Of a stretch of DNA of 64,000 nt, positions 57,021 through 64,000 are shown piece after piece (the first letter of the stretch is position 1; each line of letters begins with the position of its first letter). Both the position numbers and the translations under genes were made by a program. Location of the stretch: positions 124,001 to 188,000 of the forward strand of contig NZ_JOGB01000003.1 of the NCBI RefSeq assembly GCF_000719335.1, read 5' to 3'. The stretch comes from Streptomyces sp. NRRL S-87. Its GTDB lineage: Bacteria; Actinomycetota; Actinomycetes; Streptomycetales; Streptomycetaceae. Under the pieces are notes generated by a model, which saw only the letters and a program-made list of their open reading frames with translations, did no database searches and had not been told where the DNA came from.

Positions 57021-58523
57021 GTGGACCTGGCTCTGGCGCCGGAGACTCTGGCGCGATGGCAGTTCGGCATCACCACCGTCTACCACTTCCTCTTCGTCCC
57101 CCTGACGATCTCGCTCGCCGCGCTCACCGCCGGCCTGCAGACCGCCTGGGTGCGGACAGAGAAGGAGAAGTACCTCAGGGCCACCAAGTTCTGGGGCAAG
57201 CTCTTCCTGATCAACATCGCGATGGGTGTCGTCACCGGCATCGTCCAGGAGTTCCAGTTCGGCATGAACTGGTCCGACTACTCGCGGTTCGTCGGCGACG
57301 TCTTCGGCGCCCCGCTCGCCTTCGAGGCCCTGATCGCGTTCTTCTTCGAATCCACCTTCATCGGGCTGTGGATCTTCGGTTGGGACAAGCTCCCCAAGAA
57401 GATCCACCTGGCCTGCATATGGATGGTCTCGATCGGCACCGTCCTGTCCGCCTACTTCATCCTGGCGGCCAACTCCTGGATGCAGCACCCGGTCGGCTAC
57501 CGGCTCAACAAGGCCACGGGCCGCGCCGAGCTGACCGACTTCTGGGCGGTGCTCAGCCAGAACACCACGCTCACCCAGGTCTTCCACACCCTGTCCGCGG
57601 CCTTCCTCACCGGCGGCGCGTTCATGGTCGGCATCGCCGCCTACCACCTGGCCCGCAGGAAGCACGTCCCGGCGATGCGCACCTCGCTGCGGCTGGGCCT
57701 GGTCACCATCGTGATCGCCGGCCTGCTCACCGCGCTCAGCGGCGACTTCCTCGGCAAGGTCATGTTCAAGCAGCAGCCGATGAAGATGGCCGCCGCCGAG
57801 GCGTTGTGGGACGGCGAGGCGCCGGCGCCGTTCTCCGTCTTCGCGTACGGGGACGTGGACAAGGGCCACAACAAGGTCGCCGTCGAGATCCCGGGCCTGC
57901 TGTCCTTCCTCGCCAACGACGACTTCGACTCCTTCGTCCCCGGCATCAACGACGTCAACAAGTCCGAGCAGGAGAAGTTCGGGCCCGGTGACTACCGGCC
58001 CAACATCCCGGTCGCGTACTGGGGCTTCCGCTGGATGATCGGCTTCGGCATGGCCTCCCTCGCCCTGGGCGCGGCGGGGCTGTGGCTGACGCGCCGGAAG
58101 TTCATGCTGCCCGCGGCCCTGCGGACCGGTGAGGACGAGGTGCCGCACCTGGTGCTCTTCAGGCAGCCGCTCGGCGCCCGGCTCACGCGGTGGTACTGGC
58201 TGGCCGCCGTCTGGATGCTCGGCTTCCCGCTGATCGCCAACTCCTGGGGCTGGATCTTCACCGAGATGGGCCGGCAGCCGTGGGTGGTCTACGGCGTGCT
58301 GCGCACGCGGGACGCGGTCTCCCCCGGCGTCTCCCAGGGCGAGGTGGTCACCTCGATGGCCGTCTTCACCCTGCTGTACGCCGTCCTCGCGGTCATCGAG
58401 GTCAGGCTGCTCGTGCAGTACGTCAAGGCCGGCCCGCCGGAGCTGACCGAGTCCGATCTCAACCCGCCCACCAAGATCGGCGGCGACGCCGATGCCGACC
58501 GGCCGATGGCCTTCTCCTACTGA
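57021..58523 (+). CDS. cydA: Cytochrome bd ubiquinol/menaquinol oxidase subunit I
   Basis: CydA carries haems b558, b595 and d and reduces oxygen with quinol electrons under low O2. The 500-aa protein has about nine membrane helices and haem-ligand histidines in TTVYHFLFVPLTISL and QVFHTLSAAFL. The Met ligand region is YWGFRWMIGFG. The conserved segment KQQPMKMAAAEALWD is present. The short Q-loop fits actinobacterial cydA. GTG 57021 follows AAGGAGAG. It is first in the cydAB-cydCD cluster behind a Rex operator. Confidence 0.96.
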   Translation: MDLALAPETLARWQFGITTVYHFLFVPLTISLAALTAGLQTAWVRTEKEKYLRATKFWGKLFLINIAMGVVTGIVQEFQFGMNWSDYSRFVGDVFGAPLAFEALIAFFFESTFIGLWIFGWDKLPKKIHLACIWMVSIGTVLSAYFILAANSWMQHPVGYRLNKATGRAELTDFWAVLSQNTTLTQVFHTLSAAFLTGGAFMVGIAAYHLARRKHVPAMRTSLRLGLVTIVIAGLLTALSGDFLGKVMFKQQPMKMAAAEALWDGEAPAPFSVFAYGDVDKGHNKVAVEIPGLLSFLANDDFDSFVPGINDVNKSEQEKFGPGDYRPNIPVAYWGFRWMIGFGMASLALGAAGLWLTRRKFMLPAALRTGEDEVPHLVLFRQPLGARLTRWYWLAAVWMLGFPLIANSWGWIFTEMGRQPWVVYGVLRTRDAVSPGVSQGEVVTSMAVFTLLYAVLAVIEVRLLVQYVKAGPPELTESDLNPPTKIGGDADADRPMAFSY

Positions 58524-58541
58524 GGCCGAGGGGACCGCGCT

Positions 58542-59546
58542 ATGGAACTCCACGACGTCTGGTTCGTACTCATCGCCGTCCTGTGGACCGGCTACTTCTT
58601 CCTGGAGGGCTTCGACTTCGGAGTCGGCGTCCTGACGAAGCTGCTGGCCCGGGACCGGGCCGAGAAGCGGGTGCTGATCAACACGATCGGCCCGGTCTGG
58701 GACGGCAACGAGGTGTGGCTGCTCACCGCCGGCGGCGCCACCTTCGCTGCCTTCCCCGACTGGTACGCCACCCTCTTCTCCGGCTTCTACCTGCCCCTGC
58801 TGGTCATCCTGGTCTGCCTCATCGTCCGGGGCGTCGCCTTCGAGTACCGCGCCAAGCGGCCCGAGGAGAGCTGGCAGACCAACTGGGAGCACGCGATCTT
58901 CTGGACCTCGCTGATCCCGGCCTTCCTGTGGGGCGTGGCCTTCGGGAACATCGTGCGCGGCGTGAAGATCGACGCCACGAAGGAGTACGTCGGGACCCTC
59001 GGGGACCTGCTGAACGCCTACTCGATCCTCGGGGGCCTGGTCACGCTCACCCTGTTCACCTTCCACGGCGCCGTCTTCACCTCGCTCAAGACGGTGGGCG
59101 ACATCCGGCAGCGCTCGCGCACGCTGGCGCTGCGGCTGGGCGCCGTCACGGCGGTGCTCGCGCTGGCCTTCCTGGTCTGGACCCAGGTCTCGAAGGGGGA
59201 CGCCAAGAGCCTGGCCGCCCTGGTCGTGGCGGTGCTCGCCCTGGCCGGCGCCCTCGCCGCCCTCGCGGCGGGCCGGGAGGGCTGGTCGTTCGCGCTGTCC
59301 GGGATCACCATCGCCGCCGCGGTGGCGATGCTCTTCCTGACGCTCTTCCCGAACGTCATGCCGTCCTCACTGGACGACGCGTGGAGCCTCACGGTCACCA
59401 ACGCCTCGTCCAGCCCGTACACGCTGAAGATCATGACCTGGTGCGCGGCGGTGGCCACGCCCGTGGTGCTGCTCTACCAGGGCTGGACCTACTGGGTCTT
59501 CCGCAAGCGGATCGGTACGCAGCACATCGCCGAGCCCGCTCACTGA
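58542..59546 (+). CDS. cydB: Cytochrome bd oxidase subunit II
   Basis: CydB is the structural partner of CydA. The 334-aa protein has about eight to nine membrane helices, with the family motifs VLWTGYFFLEGFDFGVGVL and GPVWDGNEVWLLTAGGA. GAGGGGAC precedes ATG 58542, 18 nt after the cydA stop, so the two are co-transcribed. A gap with two parS sites separates it from cydCD. Confidence 0.97.
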   Translation: MELHDVWFVLIAVLWTGYFFLEGFDFGVGVLTKLLARDRAEKRVLINTIGPVWDGNEVWLLTAGGATFAAFPDWYATLFSGFYLPLLVILVCLIVRGVAFEYRAKRPEESWQTNWEHAIFWTSLIPAFLWGVAFGNIVRGVKIDATKEYVGTLGDLLNAYSILGGLVTLTLFTFHGAVFTSLKTVGDIRQRSRTLALRLGAVTAVLALAFLVWTQVSKGDAKSLAALVVAVLALAGALAALAAGREGWSFALSGITIAAAVAMLFLTLFPNVMPSSLDDAWSLTVTNASSSPYTLKIMTWCAAVATPVVLLYQGWTYWVFRKRIGTQHIAEPAH

Positions 59547-59565
59547 GTCGCCGGGTCCGGGGGAT

Positions 59566-59579
59566 GTTTCACGTGAAAC
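59566..59579. other. parS site between cydB and cydCD
   Basis: A perfect GTTTCACGTGAAAC lies 19 nt after the cydB stop, within a 20-bp palindrome. Confidence 0.96.
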
Positions 59580-59687
59580 ATCGCCGGACAGACCGGCTGC
59601 TCCGGTTCGGGTCCGCTGACCCCGGCGGGGTCAGCCGGGGTCCGTCCGGCTCCATCAGGTTCCATCCGGCCCTTCCTGCCGAGAGGG

Positions 59688-62600
59688 ATGTTTCACGTGA
59701 AACCGATCGACCCACGCCTGCTCCGCCACGCCCGGTCCACGCGACGGTTCCTCGCGGCGGTGGTGGCCCTCGGTCTCGCCGGGGCGGGACTGGTCGTCGG
59801 CCAGGCGATGCTGATCGCCGAGATCGTGACGGGCGCCTTCCGACACGGGCTGGACGTCCCGGCCCTCCGGACGCCGCTGGTCCTGCTCGCCGCGGTGGCC
59901 GTGGGGCGGGCGCTGGTGTCGTGGCTGACGGAGCTGGCTGCGCACCGGGCGAGCGCTGCCGTGAAGTCGGAGCTGCGGGCGCGGCTGCTGGACCGGGCCA
60001 CGGGCCTGGGGCCGGCCTGGCTCAGCGGCCGGCGCACCGGATCGCTGGTGGCACTGGCCACCCGGGGCGTGGACGCCCTCGACGACTATTTCGCGCGCTA
60101 CCTGCCGCAGCTGGGGCTGGCGGTGGTGGTGCCGGTGGCGGTGCTCGCCCGGATCGTCACCGAGGACTGGGTGTCGGCGGCCGTCATCGTGGTGACCCTG
60201 CCGCTGATCCCGGTGTTCATGGTGCTGATCGGCTGGGCCACGCAGGCCAGGATGGACCGTCAGTGGAGGCTGCTGTCCCGGCTGTCGGGCCACTTCCTGG
60301 ACGTGGTGGCGGGTCTGCCGACCCTGAAGGTGTTCGGCCGGGCGAAGGCGCAGGCCGAGTCGATCCGCAAGATCACCGACGAGTACCGGCGGGCGACCCT
60401 GCGGACCCTGCGGATCGCCTTCCTGTCGTCGTTCGCGCTGGAGCTGCTGGCGACGCTGTCGGTGGCGCTGGTGGCCGTCACGATCGGCATGCGGCTGGTC
60501 CACGGTGACCTGGACCTCTACACGGGTCTGGTCATCCTGATCCTGGCCCCGGAGGCGTACCTGCCACTGCGTCAGGTCGGCGCCCAGTACCACGCGGCCG
60601 CCGAGGGACTGGCGGCCGCGGAGGAGATCTTCGAGGTGCTGGAGGCCGGGACGGGGGCTCCCGCGGTCGGGGCGCCGGTCCCGGACGGGGCGGAGCTGCG
60701 GGTCGAGGGCGTGTCGGTCCGGTACCCCGGGCGGGACGGGGACGCGCTGGCGCCGGTGTCGCTGACCGTCCGCCCGGGCGAGACGGTGGCCCTCACGGGG
60801 CCGAGCGGCGCGGGCAAGTCCACGCTGCTGAACGTGCTGCTGGGGTTCGTACGGCCGACGGGCGGCCGGGTCCGGATCGGCGGCGCCGATCTGGCGGAGC
60901 TCTCGCCCGAGCAATGGCGGTCGCGGATCGCGTGGGTGCCGCAGCGGCCGTACCTGTTCGCGGGGACGGTCGCGTCGAACGTGCGGCTGGCGCGGCCGGA
61001 CGCGCCGCACTCCGCGGTGGAGGCCGCACTGCGGGACGCCGGGGCATGGGAGTTCGTGTCCGCGCTGCCGGACGGGGCGGAGACGGTGCTCGGCGAGGGC
61101 GGCCTGGGGCTGTCCGCCGGGCAGCGGCAGCGGCTCGCGCTCGCCCGGGCGTTCCTGGCCGACCGGCCGGTGCTGCTGCTGGACGAGCCGACGGCCGCGC
61201 TGGACGGGGAGACGGAGGAGGGGGTCGTCGAGGCGGTCCGCCGTCTCGCCGCGGGGCGCACGGTGCTGCTGGTGGTGCACCGGCCGGCCCTGCTCGCCGT
61301 CGCCGACCGCGTCGTGCACGTGGGTGGTCCGGGGGCGGGTGCGGGTGCCGACTCGGGTGCGGGTTCGAGTTCGGGTGACCGCTCGGGTTCGGGTAGGGGC
61401 GCGGGTGCCGACTCGGGTGCGGGTGACGGTGCCGGTACGGGTGACGGTCCCGGTACGGGTTCCGCGGTCCCGGTCGGCGGCTCCGCCGCGCGGGGTCACG
61501 TGCTCGCGCGGGTCCGGACGGAGTCGCGGGCACGCTGGGGGCGGTTCGGGGCGGCGCTCGGGCTCGGGAGTCTGGCCACCGGGTCGGCGGTCGGGCTCAT
61601 GGCCGTGTCCGGGTGGCTGATCTCGAGGGCTTCGGAGCAGCCCCCCGTGCTCTACCTGATGGTCGCGGTCACCGCCACGCGCGCCTTCGGTATCGGCCGG
61701 GCCGTCTTCCGCTATGCGGAGCGGCTGGTCTCCCACGACGCCGTCCTGCGCATGCTCGCCGACCTGCGCGTCTCCGTGTACCGCCGGCTGGAGCGCATCG
61801 CGCCCGCCGGACTGCGCGCCACCCGCCGCGGCGACCTGCTCTCCCGGTTGGTGGCCGACGTGGACGCCCTCCAGGACTACTGGCTGCGCTGGCTGCTCCC
61901 GCTGGGCACCGCGGTGCTCGTCGGCGCCGCGTCCGTCGGCTTCACCGCGTGGCTCCTGCCCGCGGCCGGCGCCGTGCTGGCCGCCGGGCTGCTGCTCGCC
62001 GGAGTCGGCGTGCCCCTGGTCGGTGGCGCGCTCGCCCGTCGGGCGGAGCGGCGGCTGGCCCCCGCCCGCGGCGAACTCGCCACCCAGGTGGCCGACCTCC
62101 TCGCCGGCACCGCCGAGCTCACCGTGGCCGGCGCCCTGGAGGAGCGGAAGGCGGGCGTGCGCGGTGCCGACACGACGCTGACCGGCATCGCCCGGCGGGG
62201 CGCCGCCGCCACCGGCCTGGGGGCGGGCCTGTCCGCCCTCGTGTGCGGGCTGACCGTGGTCTGCGCGGCCCTCGTCGGCGTCGGCGCGGTCCGTGCCGGG
62301 AGCCTGTCCGGTGTGGCCCTCGCGGTCGTCGTGCTCACTCCGCTGGCCGCCTTCGAGGCGGTCGCCGGGCTGCCCCTCGCCGTGCAGTACCGGCAGCGGG
62401 TGGGGCGCAGTGCGGAGCGGGTGTTCGAGGTGCTCGACTCCCCCGCGCCGGTGCGTACGGAATCCCCCGTCCCGCCGCCGGCCTCGCCCTTCCCGGTCCG
62501 CCTCGCCGGGCTCACCGCCCGCCACGCCGGTCAGGAGGCCGACGCCCTGCGCGGTGTCGACCTCGTCCTCGAACGCGGCCGCCGCATCGCCGTCGTCGGT

Positions 62601-63242
62601 GCCTCGGGAGCCGGCAAGACCACGCTCGCCCAGGTCCTGCTCCGCTTCGTGGACACCTGCACGGGGGCGTACACCCTGGGGGGCACGGACGTGCGGGACC
62701 TCGACGACGACGCGGTGCGGCGGTTCGTGGGCCTGTGTGCCCAGGACGCCCACATCTTCGACAGCTCCGTGCGCGAGAACCTCCGGCTGGCCAGGACCGG
62801 CGCCACCGACGCCGAGCTGCGCGCGGCCCTCGCCGCCGCCCGGCTCCCCCTCGACCTCGACACCCTCGTCGGCGAGCACGGCGAGCGGATCTCCGGTGGT
62901 CAGCGACAGCGCCTCGCGCTGGCCCGGGCGCTGCTCGCCGACTTCCCCGTACTCGTCCTCGACGAGCCGGCCGAGCACCTCGACCTCGCCACGGCGGACG
63001 CCCTGACGGCCGACCTGCTGGCCGCGACCGAGGGCCGTACGACGGTGCTGATCACCCACCGGCTGGCCGGCCTCGACGCCGTCGACGAGGTGCTCGTCCT
63101 CGACGGCGGCCGGATCGTGCAGCGCGGACCGTACGGGGCACTCGCCGCGGCGGACGGCCCACTGCGCCGGATGCTGGAACGCGAGCGCCGGACGGAGGCC
63201 CTGCTGGGGGGCAGCGGAGCGGGCGCGCCCGCTCCGGTCTAG
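59688..63242 (+). CDS. cydCD: CydD-CydC fusion, cytochrome bd-assembly ABC transporter
   Basis: This exporter moves cysteine/glutathione-type thiols or haem needed for cytochrome bd assembly. In E. coli CydD and CydC are separate; here they are one 1184-aa protein. The first half has six helices and an ATPase (Walker A GPSGAGKST, signature LSAGQRQRLALARAF, Walker B VLLLDEPTA). The linker (about residues 548-605) is a low-complexity Gly/Ser/Asp/Ala tract. The second half has the other membrane domain and ATPase (GASGAGKTT, ISGGQRQRLALARA, VLVLDEPAEHLD). The start ATG lies within a parS site, giving MFHVKP. Confidence 0.95.
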   Translation: MFHVKPIDPRLLRHARSTRRFLAAVVALGLAGAGLVVGQAMLIAEIVTGAFRHGLDVPALRTPLVLLAAVAVGRALVSWLTELAAHRASAAVKSELRARLLDRATGLGPAWLSGRRTGSLVALATRGVDALDDYFARYLPQLGLAVVVPVAVLARIVTEDWVSAAVIVVTLPLIPVFMVLIGWATQARMDRQWRLLSRLSGHFLDVVAGLPTLKVFGRAKAQAESIRKITDEYRRATLRTLRIAFLSSFALELLATLSVALVAVTIGMRLVHGDLDLYTGLVILILAPEAYLPLRQVGAQYHAAAEGLAAAEEIFEVLEAGTGAPAVGAPVPDGAELRVEGVSVRYPGRDGDALAPVSLTVRPGETVALTGPSGAGKSTLLNVLLGFVRPTGGRVRIGGADLAELSPEQWRSRIAWVPQRPYLFAGTVASNVRLARPDAPHSAVEAALRDAGAWEFVSALPDGAETVLGEGGLGLSAGQRQRLALARAFLADRPVLLLDEPTAALDGETEEGVVEAVRRLAAGRTVLLVVHRPALLAVADRVVHVGGPGAGAGADSGAGSSSGDRSGSGRGAGADSGAGDGAGTGDGPGTGSAVPVGGSAARGHVLARVRTESRARWGRFGAALGLGSLATGSAVGLMAVSGWLISRASEQPPVLYLMVAVTATRAFGIGRAVFRYAERLVSHDAVLRMLADLRVSVYRRLERIAPAGLRATRRGDLLSRLVADVDALQDYWLRWLLPLGTAVLVGAASVGFTAWLLPAAGAVLAAGLLLAGVGVPLVGGALARRAERRLAPARGELATQVADLLAGTAELTVAGALEERKAGVRGADTTLTGIARRGAAATGLGAGLSALVCGLTVVCAALVGVGAVRAGSLSGVALAVVVLTPLAAFEAVAGLPLAVQYRQRVGRSAERVFEVLDSPAPVRTESPVPPPASPFPVRLAGLTARHAGQEADALRGVDLVLERGRRIAVVGASGAGKTTLAQVLLRFVDTCTGAYTLGGTDVRDLDDDAVRRFVGLCAQDAHIFDSSVRENLRLARTGATDAELRAALAAARLPLDLDTLVGEHGERISGGQRQRLALARALLADFPVLVLDEPAEHLDLATADALTADLLAATEGRTTVLITHRLAGLDAVDEVLVLDGGRIVQRGPYGALAAADGPLRRMLERERRTEALLGGSGAGAPAPV
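59690..59703. other. parS site overlapping the cydCD start
   Basis: A perfect GTTTCACGTGAAAC begins at the third base of the start codon, so the first six residues (MFHVKP) are read through it. ParB bound here would lie over the translation start region. Confidence 0.96.
61329..61466 (+). repeat. Repetitive linker DNA in cydCD
   Basis: Short GGGTGCGGGTGCCGACTCG-type and GGTGACGGT-type units are repeated across about 140 bp. They encode a flexible Gly/Ala/Ser/Asp linker between the CydD-like and CydC-like halves. Confidence 0.8.
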
Positions 63243-63251
63243 TCGAGGTGC

Positions 63252-63285
63252 GGGCGCTCCCGCGCGAGCAACTGCGGGAACGCCC
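63252..63285 (+). terminator. Possible terminator after cydCD
   Basis: GGGCG-TCCCGC can pair with GCGGGA-CGCCC, with one mismatch and a 10-nt loop, starting about 10 nt after the cydCD stop. There is no T-run, so it is only plausible. Confidence 0.5.
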
Positions 63286-63325
63286 ACCCCGGTCTGGTCG
63301 ACTTTCCCCGGCAAAACGGACTAAC

Positions 63326-63331
63326 TACTCT
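63326..63331 (+). promoter_or_regulatory. -10 element of leaderless GAF-sensor promoter
   Basis: TACTCT ends exactly 7 nt before ATG 63339. No Shine-Dalgarno is visible, so transcription should begin at the start codon. Confidence 0.6.
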
Positions 63332-63338
63332 CAAGGTC

Positions 63339-64000
63339 ATGTCAGTGCAGGAGCCACAGGAGTCCCCCGGTCCGCTCGAGGCCGCAGCGCAGGCGACCCG
63401 GAGCCTCCAGGGCCTGTCGACCGAGCTCACCGCGCGGGTGCCGCAGCTGCTGGAGGCCATGCGCTCGGTCGGGACCGGACTCGAACTGCACTCCACGCTC
63501 GACCGGATCTGCGAGACCGCGGCCGAGCTGGCCGGCGCCCGGTACGCGGCCATCGGGGTCGTGGACGTCGAGGGCCCGGGCCTGTCGGACTTCGTCACGT
63601 ACGGCATCGACGACGAGCGCGCCCGGCTCATCGGCCACCGGCCCGACGGCCAACGCGGCCTGCTCGGCGCCCTGATCAAGCACCCGGAGCCGGTCCGGCT
63701 GGCCGACCTCACCACCGACCCGCGCTCGGCCGGGTTCCCGCCCCACCACCCGCCGATGCGCACGTTCCTCGGCGTCCCCATCCGGGTCCAGGGCGAGATC
63801 TTCGGCAACCTCTACCTGGCGGAGAAGCACGACGGCGAGCAGTTCAACGACTACGACCTGCACATGGTCCGGGTACTGGCCACCGAGGCCGGGATCGCCA
63901 TCGGCAACGCGCGCCTCTACGAGGCCGCGACCCAGCGCGAGCGGTGGATCGACGGGTCGGTGGCGGTCACCACGGCCCTGCTGTCGGGTGGCGACGCCGA
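63339..64000 (+). CDS. GAF-domain sensor, probable histidine kinase (partial)
   Basis: The gene runs off the right edge; 220 codons are visible. After a helical start (EAAAQATRSLQGLSTELTAR), residues about 45-200 form a GAF domain (TLDRICETAAELAGARYAAI, FLGVPIRVQGEIFGNLYLAE, LATEAGIAIGNARLYEA). The layout is like DevS/DosT-type oxygen and redox sensor kinases, but kinase motifs lie beyond the window. It begins about 100 nt after cydCD and is probably leaderless. Its place beside the bd oxidase is suggestive of a redox role, not proof. Confidence 0.75.
   Translation, partial: MSVQEPQESPGPLEAAAQATRSLQGLSTELTARVPQLLEAMRSVGTGLELHSTLDRICETAAELAGARYAAIGVVDVEGPGLSDFVTYGIDDERARLIGHRPDGQRGLLGALIKHPEPVRLADLTTDPRSAGFPPHHPPMRTFLGVPIRVQGEIFGNLYLAEKHDGEQFNDYDLHMVRVLATEAGIAIGNARLYEAATQRERWIDGSVAVTTALLSGGDA

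Noticed and set aside
59655..63314. A 1219-codon minus-strand frame
   Set aside because: It is antisense to cydCD and rich in Arg, Gly, Pro and His with no domain signature; it is a codon-bias artefact.

Overview
The window is high-GC DNA from a Streptomyces chromosome, from the conserved core just to one side of oriC. The evidence is gene content and order: parA-parB, trxA/trxB, sigM with its anti-sigma gene, a pseudokinase, murJ, a DUF6049 gene and pcnA, then ino1, a class A PBP, femX, rpsF-ssb-rpsR-rplI, dnaB, the sporulation genes ssgR-ssgA, thiC and cydA-cydB-cydCD. GTG starts, leaderless starts and 4-nt stop/start overlaps fit as well. Thirteen perfect 14-bp parS sites are scattered through the window, as expected next to oriC. 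dnaA should lie beyond the left edge.

Layout. 0-3 kb holds the ParAB segregation genes and a GNAT acetyltransferase. 3-14 kb holds the thioredoxin system behind a textbook SigR-type promoter, an ECF sigma factor translationally coupled to a zinc-finger anti-sigma factor, the pseudokinase/MurJ/DUF6049 envelope block, and the CCA-adding enzyme. This order resembles the Mycobacterium sigM-mviN region. 14-25 kb holds an MFS exporter, a PadR regulator with inositol-phosphate synthase (behind a near-perfect palindromic operator), a class A PBP, a GT87 mannosyltransferase-like protein, and an alanine-racemase-like protein with FemX. 25-30 kb holds the S6/SSB/S18/L9 operon, a MATE exporter, and dnaB behind a cluster of DnaA boxes. 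30-43 kb is a more variable stretch: a RibD-like reductase, a two-component pair, a serine hydrolase, an AlkZ-like winged-helix protein, acetyltransferase, HAD, flavohaemoglobin, Nudix, LysR, a gamma-lyase family enzyme and small membrane proteins. 43-49 kb holds ssgR-ssgA, a YibE/F membrane protein and riboswitch-controlled thiC. 49-55 kb holds a secreted collagen-like protein, a membrane protein, a phosphatase and a LacI regulator. 55-64 kb holds a HisC-type aminotransferase, a cyclophilin-like protein, the Rex-controlled cytochrome bd locus, and the start of a GAF-domain sensor.

How the genes work together. Several blocks serve the envelope: MurJ flips lipid II, the PBP polymerises it, and FemX adds the branch amino acid; Ino1 feeds phosphoinositide and mycothiol synthesis. 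SigR/thioredoxin/SigM and CydABCD/flavohaemoglobin/GAF sensor handle thiol-redox and respiratory stress. ParABS and SsgR-SsgA link chromosome segregation and septation during sporulation.

No rRNA, tRNA, insertion sequence, prophage, CRISPR array or secondary-metabolite cluster was seen. The points most worth following up are the parS sites that form coding sequence, start or stop codons; the DnaA-box cluster at dnaB; uncharacterised palindromes at 17424, 40673 and 56842; and the collagen-like protein.
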